Shown here: positions 35,495 to 43,557 of the stretch, piece after piece
How the letters are laid out: each line of letters starts with the position of its first letter
How positions within the stretch are numbered: the first letter of the stretch is position 1
Source of the DNA: Vibrio proteolyticus NBRC 13287
GTDB lineage: Bacteria; Pseudomonadota; Gammaproteobacteria; Enterobacterales; Vibrionaceae
Length of the DNA: 64,000 nt
Direction of reading: 5' to 3'
Assembly: GCF_000467125.1 (NCBI RefSeq)
Contig: NZ_BATJ01000019.1
Coordinates: forward strand, 1 to 64,000
Notes under the pieces: model-generated
What the model was told of the DNA's origin: nothing
Seen by the model: only the letters and a program-made list of their open reading frames with translations
Databases searched by the model: none
Program-made: the position numbers and the translations under genes

Positions 35495-37675
35495 TTACTT
35501 AGACGCGCTGGTGCGCACGTCGGTCAAACGCTGAGCGATTCGATTGACTTCCGGCTTGGCGAACACTTCGTCGAGATTCATCGACAGTTTGCGACGCCAG
35601 TTCGGATACTCGTTCACCGTTCCTGGAATGTTGACTGGCTTGTCCATTTCAAGCCAGTCTTCCAACTGAACGCTGAGCAATGTTGATGCGCCAGATGCCA
35701 CGTGCAATTGCAGCGCTTCCGCCAGGTAGTTATCCATCGGCACGAACTGCGCATCGCGGCCAATACCGGATGGCAAATTGTCGTGCCCCGCCACCGAGTC
35801 CAGGATCCCCTGCTTACTCTTGAGGCGGTCATCAAATAGACCTTTGAGCTGCTCTTCATCTGGGTACAATCCCAGCTCCTGACCCATTTTCAGATCGTCA
35901 CAGTGCCAGAAACCACGCAGAGTCGGCATATCGTGGGTACACAGTGCCGACATCGACTGCACCGGATAGTGCTTCGGAGAAATATAACCGCCGTCTTCTT
36001 TGGAAGTTTCAAAGAAAAACACTTTGTACGAATGCACTCCGGCGTCACGCAGAATGTCCACGATTTCATCCGGCACCGTACCTAAATCTTCACCGATCAC
36101 GCTGCACTGGTGGCGGTGAGATTCCAGTGCCAGAATCGCCAACATGTCTTCGACCGGGTAGTAGATGTACGCACCTTTGGTGGCGTTTTCACCTTTTGGA
36201 ATCCACCACAAACGCAGCAAACCCAGCACGTGGTCGATGCGCAACGCACCACAATGTTTCATATTGGCACGCAGCAACTTGATGTACGCATCGTAACCGG
36301 TCGCCTGCAGCACCTGCGGGTTGAGTGGTGGCAACCCCCAGTTCTGACCCAGAGGACCCAGAACATCCGGCGGCGCGCCGATGCTGGCGTCAAGGATCAG
36401 ATTACCGTCATCGGCCCAGGTTTCAGCACCGGAATCGGCCACACCCACCGCCAGATCGCGATACAAACCAACCGACATCCCCTTTTCTTCTGCCAGCAGC
36501 TGCGCTTCGTTGATCTGTGTGTCCGCCACCCACTGCAGGTACATATACAGATGCACCTGATCCTGATGTTCTTCAATGTACTTCTGCACCGCAACGTTAT
36601 CAAAACGACGGTATTTTTCCGGAAACACCGGCCAGCCCCAGACGCTCATGTCCTGGGCATGCAAATCAGCATGCAGCGCATCAAACGCCGCCTGATGCAG
36701 CAGGCTGTCACCGCCCTCTTCCACAAACGCCAGGAACGCGCGGGCCCGATCGCTGTTTTTCTCCAGATGACGCTTTTTAAATTCGGCGAACAACATCGGC
36801 AGCACACTCATTTTCAGCGCCGCCACTTCGGTGTAGTTGACCCAGTGTGAATCGCGGGCTTTTTGCAGACGCTGTTGGAAGTCGGCACTGCCGACTTTCT
36901 GCTGTGCTTCAGCACTGAGCGCAAACTCCGCCACCGAGCTGACATCAATGTACAGAATGTTCAGCCAGCGACGTGACGACGGGCTGTACGGGCTCGCGCC
37001 TTCCGGATTCGCCGGAAACAGGGAGTGAATCGGGTTGAGGCCGACAAAGTCACCGCCGCGTGATGCGATATCAGACACCAACTGTTTCAGGTCGCCAAAA
37101 TCGCCAATCCCCCAGTTGTGCTGAGTACGCAGGGTGTACAGCTGCACACTCGGTCCCCACATTTTTTTGCCGGTGAGCATCGGCGACTGCTTGTAGCAGG
37201 CTTGAGGAGCAATGATCAACGTCATTTCATACGGTGATTTACGACGCTTACGGGAAATAAACAGCTTGTGGTAGCCCCACGCCAGATCCCCCGGCAATGC
37301 AAACACTAAAGGGCCACCCTCATTGCGTTCATCGCGAACGATTTGTGACTGAAGATAGCCTTCAAGTACCTCTCCCTGCTCGGTTTCCAGACGCCAGCTG
37401 AACTCGCTTTCACGAGCACTCACGCCCAAGTACAGCGGTACTTCCACCGCTTCACCATCACGCAGGACCAGCACCGGGTCCAGCACGTCTTTGCGGTGTT
37501 TTTTCTCCGCAGATTTCAGCAGGGCATCGTCGCTGGTGGTGTCGTAGCCCAAAGACGCAAGCAAGCGAAGGAGAGTTTCATCCTCAACCTTCGCTTCGTC
37601 TCCCCACGCACTCACGTAGCTGTCGGCCAGTCTCGCCATTTCAGCGACTTGTTTTAATGCATTATGTTCTTTCAT
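35495..37675 (-). CDS. malQ: 4-alpha-glucanotransferase (amylomaltase)
   Basis: 726 residues, GH77 type with a long N-terminal domain as in proteobacterial MalQ. Catalytic blocks are LRIDHVLGLLRLW (nucleophile Asp), VIGEDLGTVPDEI (acid/base Glu) and ALCTHDMPTLRGFW (third Asp). It transfers glucan units between maltodextrins, releasing glucose and making longer chains for MalP. Start ATG has GGAGAGAG upstream. It follows malP by 113 bases in one direction, with a hairpin between. Confidence 0.95.
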   Translation of the reverse strand: MKEHNALKQVAEMARLADSYVSAWGDEAKVEDETLLRLLASLGYDTTSDDALLKSAEKKHRKDVLDPVLVLRDGEAVEVPLYLGVSARESEFSWRLETEQGEVLEGYLQSQIVRDERNEGGPLVFALPGDLAWGYHKLFISRKRRKSPYEMTLIIAPQACYKQSPMLTGKKMWGPSVQLYTLRTQHNWGIGDFGDLKQLVSDIASRGGDFVGLNPIHSLFPANPEGASPYSPSSRRWLNILYIDVSSVAEFALSAEAQQKVGSADFQQRLQKARDSHWVNYTEVAALKMSVLPMLFAEFKKRHLEKNSDRARAFLAFVEEGGDSLLHQAAFDALHADLHAQDMSVWGWPVFPEKYRRFDNVAVQKYIEEHQDQVHLYMYLQWVADTQINEAQLLAEEKGMSVGLYRDLAVGVADSGAETWADDGNLILDASIGAPPDVLGPLGQNWGLPPLNPQVLQATGYDAYIKLLRANMKHCGALRIDHVLGLLRLWWIPKGENATKGAYIYYPVEDMLAILALESHRHQCSVIGEDLGTVPDEIVDILRDAGVHSYKVFFFETSKEDGGYISPKHYPVQSMSALCTHDMPTLRGFWHCDDLKMGQELGLYPDEEQLKGLFDDRLKSKQGILDSVAGHDNLPSGIGRDAQFVPMDNYLAEALQLHVASGASTLLSVQLEDWLEMDKPVNIPGTVNEYPNWRRKLSMNLDEVFAKPEVNRIAQRLTDVRTSASK

Positions 37676-37755
37676 CGCTCTCTCCGAAGGACTGCAATAA
37701 CCTTCAAATGTAGGGTGTTATGATCTGTGATCAGTTGTATCGTTATAAGTGACAG

Positions 37756-37780
37756 AGCCAAGGCTCTTCGAGCCTTGGCT
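37756..37780 (-). other. Intercistronic hairpin between malP and malQ
   Basis: AGCCAAGGCT/AGCCTTGGCT with loop CTTCG, eight bases after the malP stop. No T run follows. It could stabilise the malP message or reduce readthrough into malQ. Confidence 0.6.
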
Positions 37781-37788
37781 TATTTGGA

Positions 37789-40242
37789 TTAACGGTGAAC
37801 CGCTTCCAGTTTCCAGATGTTATTCACGTAATCGCGAATACTGCGGTCGGAACTGAACTTGCCGACCAATGCGGTGTTCAGTATCGCTTTCTTCGCCCAG
37901 CCCGCCGGTTCGCGGTACTGTTTGTCCATGTCCTCATGCGCTTTGACATAAGAGGCAAAGTCCGCCAGCACCAGATATGGATCGCCGCCGTCGAGCAGGC
38001 TGTCATAGGTGGCTCTCAGCTTGCCAGGTTCGCCCGGAGTAAATTCATCCCCCAACAACAGATCCAGCGACGCTTTGAGCAACGGGTCCGCATTGTAGTA
38101 GTCATAAGGGTTGTAGCCGGACGCTTTCAGCGCTTCGACCTGATCCACTTCCAGACCGAAGATGTAGATGTTGTCATCGCCGACTTCTTCGCGGATCTCA
38201 ACGTTGGCACCGTCCATCGTCCCTATCGTCAACGCTCCGTTGAGCGCCATCTTCATGTTGCCGGTACCCGAAGCCTCTTTACCCGCCGTCGAAATTTGTT
38301 CGGACACATCCGCCGCCGGAATGATGATTTCCGCCATGCTGACGCGGTAATCCGGAACGAATACCACTTTCAGTTTGCCACCGATACGAGGATCGTTGTT
38401 CACTTTATCGGCAATCTTGTTGATGGCGTAGATGATCTCTTTGGCCAGATGATAACCCGGTGCCGCTTTCGCCGCGAAAAACACCACGCGCGGCGCCATG
38501 TCAAAGTCCGGATCGTTGATCAAGCGGTGGTAGAGCGACAGAATGTGCAGCATATTCAGGTGCTGACGTTTGTATTCATGCAGACGCTTGATTTGCACAT
38601 CAAAGATCGCATTAGTATCAAGATCGATCCCCATGTTGTCTTTGACCCATTTCGCCAGACGCTCTTTGTTCTGCTTCTTCACCGCCATGAACTGTTGCTG
38701 GAATCTGGTGTCATCGGCGTACTGCGCGATCGCTTCCAGCTGATCCAAATCTGCTGGCCACTGGTCGCCAATCTTTTCTGAAATCAAAGCTGACAGGCCT
38801 GGGTTACAGAACTTGAGCCAGCGACGCGGCGTGATGCCGTTGGTCACGTTTTGCAGGCGGGTTGGGTACAGTTGATCAAATTCCGGGAACAGGTCACGTT
38901 TGACCAGTTCAGAGTGGAGCGCCGCAACACCGTTGACTGCGTAAGAGCCGACCACACACAAGTTGGCCATGCGAACCATTCGGTGAAAACCGTCTTGAAT
39001 GATCGACAGTTTTTGCTGTTTGGCTACATCGCCCGGCCATTTCGCCCGAACTTCCTGCAAGAAGCGGTGGTTAATTTCGTAAATGATTTCCATGTGACGC
39101 GGCAACAGACGCTGGATCAGAGACTCGTCCCAGGTTTCCAGTGCTTCAGGCAGCAAAGTGTGGTTAGTGTAGGCAAACGTTTTAGAACAGATCGCCCACG
39201 CGTCTTCCCATGACAGCGATTTGTCATCCAGCAGAATGCGCATCAGCTCTGGGATCGCAATCGTCGGGTGTGTATCGTTCAGTTGGATGGTTTCAAACTT
39301 CGGCAGCGAAGCCAGGGTATGGCCTGCTTCTTCATGACGACGCAGGATATCACGCACCGACGCAGCACTGTGGAAGTACTGCTGCATCAGACGCAGTGTC
39401 TTGCCTTTTTCATGGTTGTCATTCGGGTACAACACTTTGGTGATGTTACCCGCATCAATCAAGGCGTGCTGCGCTTCAAAATAGTTACCATTGTTAAAGC
39501 TCTCCAACGAGAAAGGAGCGATCGCCTGACATTCCCACAAACGCAGCGGGTACACCGTGTCACTTTCATAACCGACAATCGGCAGATCCCACGGCATGGC
39601 TTTTACAGACATCCCCGGTACCCAACGACGTTTCTCTTTGCCATTCTCCTGGTAAACATCCACGTGACCGTAGAACCCGATTTCCTGCGCCAAATCCGGA
39701 CGCGCCACTTCCCACGGGTAACCCTCAACCCCGCACCAGGCATCCGGTGCTTCTTGTTGATGACCCTGTTTAAACGACTGCTTAAACAGGCCGTATTCAT
39801 AGTGAAGGCCGTAACCGACGGTCGGAAATTCCTGAGCTGCCAGCGAGTCCATGAAACACGCCGCCAGGCGACCCAGACCACCGTTACCGAGTGACGGATC
39901 ACGTTCCTCCTCCAGCAGATCGGTCAGGCTCTGCCCCAGCTCTGCCATAGCATCGGTGATCTGTTGGTACAATCCGAGGCTGATCAAGTTATTGCCGGTC
40001 AGACGGCCGATCAGAAACTCAAGCGACAGGTAGTTCACGCTCTTAGCATGACGGATCTTGTCGTCTTGTTCGGTTTGCAGCATGTCGAAGGTGGTCATTT
40101 CCGCTAAGGCACGGCCCATAGCCAGATACCAGGCCCGGCTGCTCGCATGCTCAACGGTGGTTGCGTAGGTCGCAGAAAGGTGCTTTTTCACACTCGCTTG
40201 GAAAGAAGCTTTATCAAAGTGTTTCTGTTGCGCAGGTTTCAT
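37789..40242 (-). CDS. malP: Maltodextrin (glycogen) phosphorylase
   Basis: 817 residues, GT35. The active-site block GTGNMKMALNG carries the PLP lysine (about 660-670). LEFLIGRLTGN, EERDPSLGNGGLGRLAACF and DFNYLIPDP-like segments fit the family. It releases glucose 1-phosphate from maltodextrins. First gene of malPQ, divergent from malT across a 538-base control region. Confidence 0.95.
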   Translation of the reverse strand: MKPAQQKHFDKASFQASVKKHLSATYATTVEHASSRAWYLAMGRALAEMTTFDMLQTEQDDKIRHAKSVNYLSLEFLIGRLTGNNLISLGLYQQITDAMAELGQSLTDLLEEERDPSLGNGGLGRLAACFMDSLAAQEFPTVGYGLHYEYGLFKQSFKQGHQQEAPDAWCGVEGYPWEVARPDLAQEIGFYGHVDVYQENGKEKRRWVPGMSVKAMPWDLPIVGYESDTVYPLRLWECQAIAPFSLESFNNGNYFEAQHALIDAGNITKVLYPNDNHEKGKTLRLMQQYFHSAASVRDILRRHEEAGHTLASLPKFETIQLNDTHPTIAIPELMRILLDDKSLSWEDAWAICSKTFAYTNHTLLPEALETWDESLIQRLLPRHMEIIYEINHRFLQEVRAKWPGDVAKQQKLSIIQDGFHRMVRMANLCVVGSYAVNGVAALHSELVKRDLFPEFDQLYPTRLQNVTNGITPRRWLKFCNPGLSALISEKIGDQWPADLDQLEAIAQYADDTRFQQQFMAVKKQNKERLAKWVKDNMGIDLDTNAIFDVQIKRLHEYKRQHLNMLHILSLYHRLINDPDFDMAPRVVFFAAKAAPGYHLAKEIIYAINKIADKVNNDPRIGGKLKVVFVPDYRVSMAEIIIPAADVSEQISTAGKEASGTGNMKMALNGALTIGTMDGANVEIREEVGDDNIYIFGLEVDQVEALKASGYNPYDYYNADPLLKASLDLLLGDEFTPGEPGKLRATYDSLLDGGDPYLVLADFASYVKAHEDMDKQYREPAGWAKKAILNTALVGKFSSDRSIRDYVNNIWKLEAVHR

Positions 40243-40309
40243 GACGAAATCTCACTTACTTTTAGTTTTAATCCATCTGAGACGTATCGTGCATCGACAG
40301 TGCAATCGA

Positions 40310-40345
40310 AACATCCTCCTAAACTTTGGCAGGAGGAGGATGAGG
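40310..40345. promoter_or_regulatory. Possible MalT boxes upstream of malP
   Basis: GAGGATGAGG at 40336-40345 differs from the MalT box GGGGATGAGG by one base. GGAGGATG occurs inverted at about 40312-40319. Placement about 70-100 bases upstream of malP fits MalT activation. Confidence 0.5.
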
Positions 40346-40422
40346 GCTCAGGGCGTAGAGGGCGGATACAACACAACTCAGTGATCCAACTCTCATAACT
40401 GCCGCCATCGGACAAACGCAGC

Positions 40423-40438
40423 AGTGAGTCAGATCACA
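40423..40438. promoter_or_regulatory. CRP binding site
   Basis: AGTGAGTCAGATCACA matches TGTGA-N6-TCACA at nine of ten positions. It sits between the malP and malT promoters, where CRP acts in other maltose systems. Confidence 0.65.
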
Positions 40439-40780
40439 ACACCAACGCATTGAGCATACATTCAGAGTGTGACGCGCAGGTTGAAGGAAAAATACACAAA
40501 TGAGCAGAATACTACACAGATCACATATTAAGGCGTCATTTCGCATCGCCAACCACCAAACCGGTGTAACCAATGGCGCAAAGGGACGATTCAAAGCCAG
40601 ACAAATTTGACCAAACTCACACTTACAGGGCGTAGAAGCACCAATTTTGTGAAACGAGCAAAAATCTCGTCCTCGATCAATAACCGTCACCAGCGACTTC
40701 CAGTACCATCTTAATAATTCGGTCAGTAGATAGTTCTACTGACCTTGAGGACTGATTTAATTAGGGGCTGAAATTCAACC

Positions 40781-43489
40781 ATGTGGATTCCTTCTAAACT
40801 GACCCGGCCGGGACGGCTGCATAACGCCATTGTTCGTCCGCGGGTTCTCGAGCTGCTACAGCAGGCACCCTGCTATAAACTGGTGCTATTCCGCTCCCCA
40901 GCGGGGTACGGTAAGACCACCATGGCAGCCCAGTGGCTGTCGGACAAACCGAATGTCGGCTGGTACAGCATCGACGAAAGCGACAACGACCCGTTCCGCT
41001 TTATGAATTACATGCTGCAGGCACTGAACAAAGCCACCCACTTTTCCTGCCCGAATGCGCAGAAACTGGCGGAGAAACGCCAGTTCTCTTCGCCGCACTC
41101 TCTGTTTGGCGAAGTGTTCAGTGAAATGTCGGACTTTCATCAGGAGTGCTATCTGGTACTGGATGATTATCATCTGATTGCCGACGACGATATCCATGAA
41201 GCCATGCGCTTTTTCCTCAAGCACATGCCGGATAATCTGACGCTGGTGGTCACCAGTCGAGCGGCGCCTCCCTTAGGCACCGCCAATTTGCGTGTCCGCG
41301 ATCTGATGATCGAGATCGGTCATGAATTGCTGGCATTTGACACCGAAGAAACCACCCGCTTTTTCAATCAACGGGTCAGTGATGGGATTGACGATACCAC
41401 CGCCGACAATCTGCGCTCTTATGTGGAGGGCTGGCCGTCTGCGTTGCAGTTGATCGCATTACAAGCGCAGCATCAAAAGCGTACCTTGATCCAGTCGATG
41501 GAATCCGTTTCCCAGTTCAATAATGCGCATCTGTGGGACTACTTGGTCGAAGAGGTGTTTGATCTGCTGGATCTGGAAACCCGTCAGTTTCTGATGCAGT
41601 GTTCGGTACTGGACAACTTTAACGATGCGCTGGTCTGTGCCCTGACCGGACGCGATGACGCCCTGAGTATGATTGAATCGCTCAACCGTTTCGGTCTCTT
41701 CATTCACCCGCTGGAAGGTGAACAGAACTGGTACCGCTTCCACAATCTGTTTGGCGAATTTCTCGCTCACGAACGCATGGCGCGCATGCCACAAAAAGAG
41801 CTGGAGCTGCATAAAGCCGCTGCCAGCGCCTGGTTGGCACAAAATGCGCCCCATCAAGCGTTGCGTCACGCTCAGAAAGCCGACAACTCACAGCTGGTGG
41901 CCGATATTGTCACCCAGTACGGTTGGCAGATGTTCAATGGTGGTGAACTGCGAACGCTGGAAGCGGCGATAGAGTCCCTGACCCCGGAGCAGCTCTACAG
42001 TGAACCGAAACTGTGTATGTTGCAGGCCTGGCTGGCACAAAGTCAGCACCGCTACAATGATGTCGGTGATCTGTTGCGCAAAGCCGATGAACAGATGCGC
42101 GCGTTTAACGTGGTACTCAGTACCAAAGAGCAAGGGGAGTTCAACGCGTTGCGGGCTCAGGTTGCCATCAACCAGAACGAACCGGAAAACGCACTTGAGC
42201 TGGCTGAACTGGCGCTCAGTCAGCTGGACAATACCATCTACCGCAGCCGCATTGTCGCCACCTCTGTGGTTGGCGAGGTGAATCACGTGCTCGGGCAGCT
42301 CAGCCGCGCCCTGCCAATGATGCAACAGACCGAAAAACTGGCGCGTCAGTATCAGGTCTACCACCAGGCGCTGTGGGCCATGCTGCAGCAAAGCGAAATT
42401 CTGATCGCGCAAGGTTACGTTCAGGCCGCGTATGAGGTGCAAGACAACGCCTTTAAACTGATTGAAGAGCAACACTTACAACAGGTTCCACTGCACGAAT
42501 TCCTACTGCGCATCCGCGCTCAAATTCTGTGGTGCTGGAACCGCCTGGATGAAGCTGAAGAGTGCGCTTACAAAGGTCTGGATGTGCTTGGCAATCACGA
42601 TCCCAGCAAACACCTGCACAGTTATTCGATGCTGGCACGTATCGCCATAGGCCGTGGTGAACTCGACAAAGCCGCAAAATTCATCGATCAGATTGTCCAC
42701 CTGATGAAGCAATCCACCTACCACGTGGACTGGACCGCCAACGCCTCTCTGTCGCTTATCTTGTTCTGGCAGGCACGCGGGGATCTTGATGCCATCCAGC
42801 AGTGGCTGGCCACCACCAGCCGGCCACAAAAAGCCTGCAACCACTTCACCCAACTGCAATGGCGCAATATTGCCCGCGCCTACATCAATCTCGGTGAATT
42901 TGCTAAGGCGGAAGAAACACTGGCCTTTTTGCAGCAGGAAGCGCAGGAATATCAGTTGGTGACAGACATCAACCGCAACCTGATCGTTGAAGCCGTCATG
43001 GCAAGTACCCGTGGCGATGAAGACACAGCGCGCAGCAAGCTGAAAGAAGCACTGGAGATGACCAACCAGACCGGCATTCTCGGTAATTTCCTCGTCGACG
43101 GTGCCAAAATTGGTCATCTGCTTGAACGCCTTACCAGCCGCGCCGAACTCGGCGATCTCGAACGTCACCGCGCTCAGCAGTTGATGAAAGACATCTCCAC
43201 CACTCAGCGCAGCCGCTCTGTGCATTTCGATGAGGAGTTTGTTGAAAAGCTGGTCAACCATCCGAATATTCCGGAACTGGTGCGCACCAGCCCGCTGACG
43301 CAGCGAGAGTGGCAGGTACTCGGTCTGATCTACTCCGGTTTCAGTAATGAGCAGATTGCGCAGGAGCTGGATGTGGCCGGAACGACAATCAAAACCCACA
43401 TCCGTAACCTGTACCAGAAGCTCAATATCGCCAACCGGAAAGAGGCGATCCGCACCGCAGAAAATCTGTTGCAATTGATGGGCTTTTGA
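40781..43489 (+). CDS. malT: Maltose regulon activator
   Basis: 902 residues. ATPase domain of the STAND class with Walker A SPAGYGKTT at 39-47 and Walker B-like YLVLDDYH near 126-133, followed by a helical repeat region and a LuxR-type helix-turn-helix (SNEQIAQELDVAGTTIKTHIRNLYQKL) at the C-terminus. It is activated by maltotriose and ATP. Divergent from malP. A typical ribosome site is not evident before the ATG. Confidence 0.95.
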   Translation: MWIPSKLTRPGRLHNAIVRPRVLELLQQAPCYKLVLFRSPAGYGKTTMAAQWLSDKPNVGWYSIDESDNDPFRFMNYMLQALNKATHFSCPNAQKLAEKRQFSSPHSLFGEVFSEMSDFHQECYLVLDDYHLIADDDIHEAMRFFLKHMPDNLTLVVTSRAAPPLGTANLRVRDLMIEIGHELLAFDTEETTRFFNQRVSDGIDDTTADNLRSYVEGWPSALQLIALQAQHQKRTLIQSMESVSQFNNAHLWDYLVEEVFDLLDLETRQFLMQCSVLDNFNDALVCALTGRDDALSMIESLNRFGLFIHPLEGEQNWYRFHNLFGEFLAHERMARMPQKELELHKAAASAWLAQNAPHQALRHAQKADNSQLVADIVTQYGWQMFNGGELRTLEAAIESLTPEQLYSEPKLCMLQAWLAQSQHRYNDVGDLLRKADEQMRAFNVVLSTKEQGEFNALRAQVAINQNEPENALELAELALSQLDNTIYRSRIVATSVVGEVNHVLGQLSRALPMMQQTEKLARQYQVYHQALWAMLQQSEILIAQGYVQAAYEVQDNAFKLIEEQHLQQVPLHEFLLRIRAQILWCWNRLDEAEECAYKGLDVLGNHDPSKHLHSYSMLARIAIGRGELDKAAKFIDQIVHLMKQSTYHVDWTANASLSLILFWQARGDLDAIQQWLATTSRPQKACNHFTQLQWRNIARAYINLGEFAKAEETLAFLQQEAQEYQLVTDINRNLIVEAVMASTRGDEDTARSKLKEALEMTNQTGILGNFLVDGAKIGHLLERLTSRAELGDLERHRAQQLMKDISTTQRSRSVHFDEEFVEKLVNHPNIPELVRTSPLTQREWQVLGLIYSGFSNEQIAQELDVAGTTIKTHIRNLYQKLNIANRKEAIRTAENLLQLMGF

Positions 43490-43512
43490 CGTGCAACATC
43501 CCTACCCTTAAA

Positions 43513-43545
43513 GCAAAAAAGCCAGCCATTACGCTGGCTTTTTGC
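43513..43545. terminator. Bidirectional terminator between malT and lipoprotein gene
   Basis: GCAAAAA-AGCCAGC pairs with GCTGGCT-TTTTGC around CATTAC. T runs exist on both strands. Confidence 0.9.
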
Positions 43546-43557
43546 TCTCGTGGTAAC

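Larger units (their letters stand above)
40243..40780. other. malP-malT divergent control region
   Basis: 538 bases without a gene. It holds a CRP site near its middle, an inverted pair of MalT-box-like sequences near malP, and an AT-rich stretch (40480-40560 and 40690-40780) for the malT promoter. Confidence 0.6.

Noticed and set aside
35352..35534. 60-codon frame between glgB and malQ
   Set aside because: It overlaps the malQ 3' end on the other strand and shows no ribosome site.
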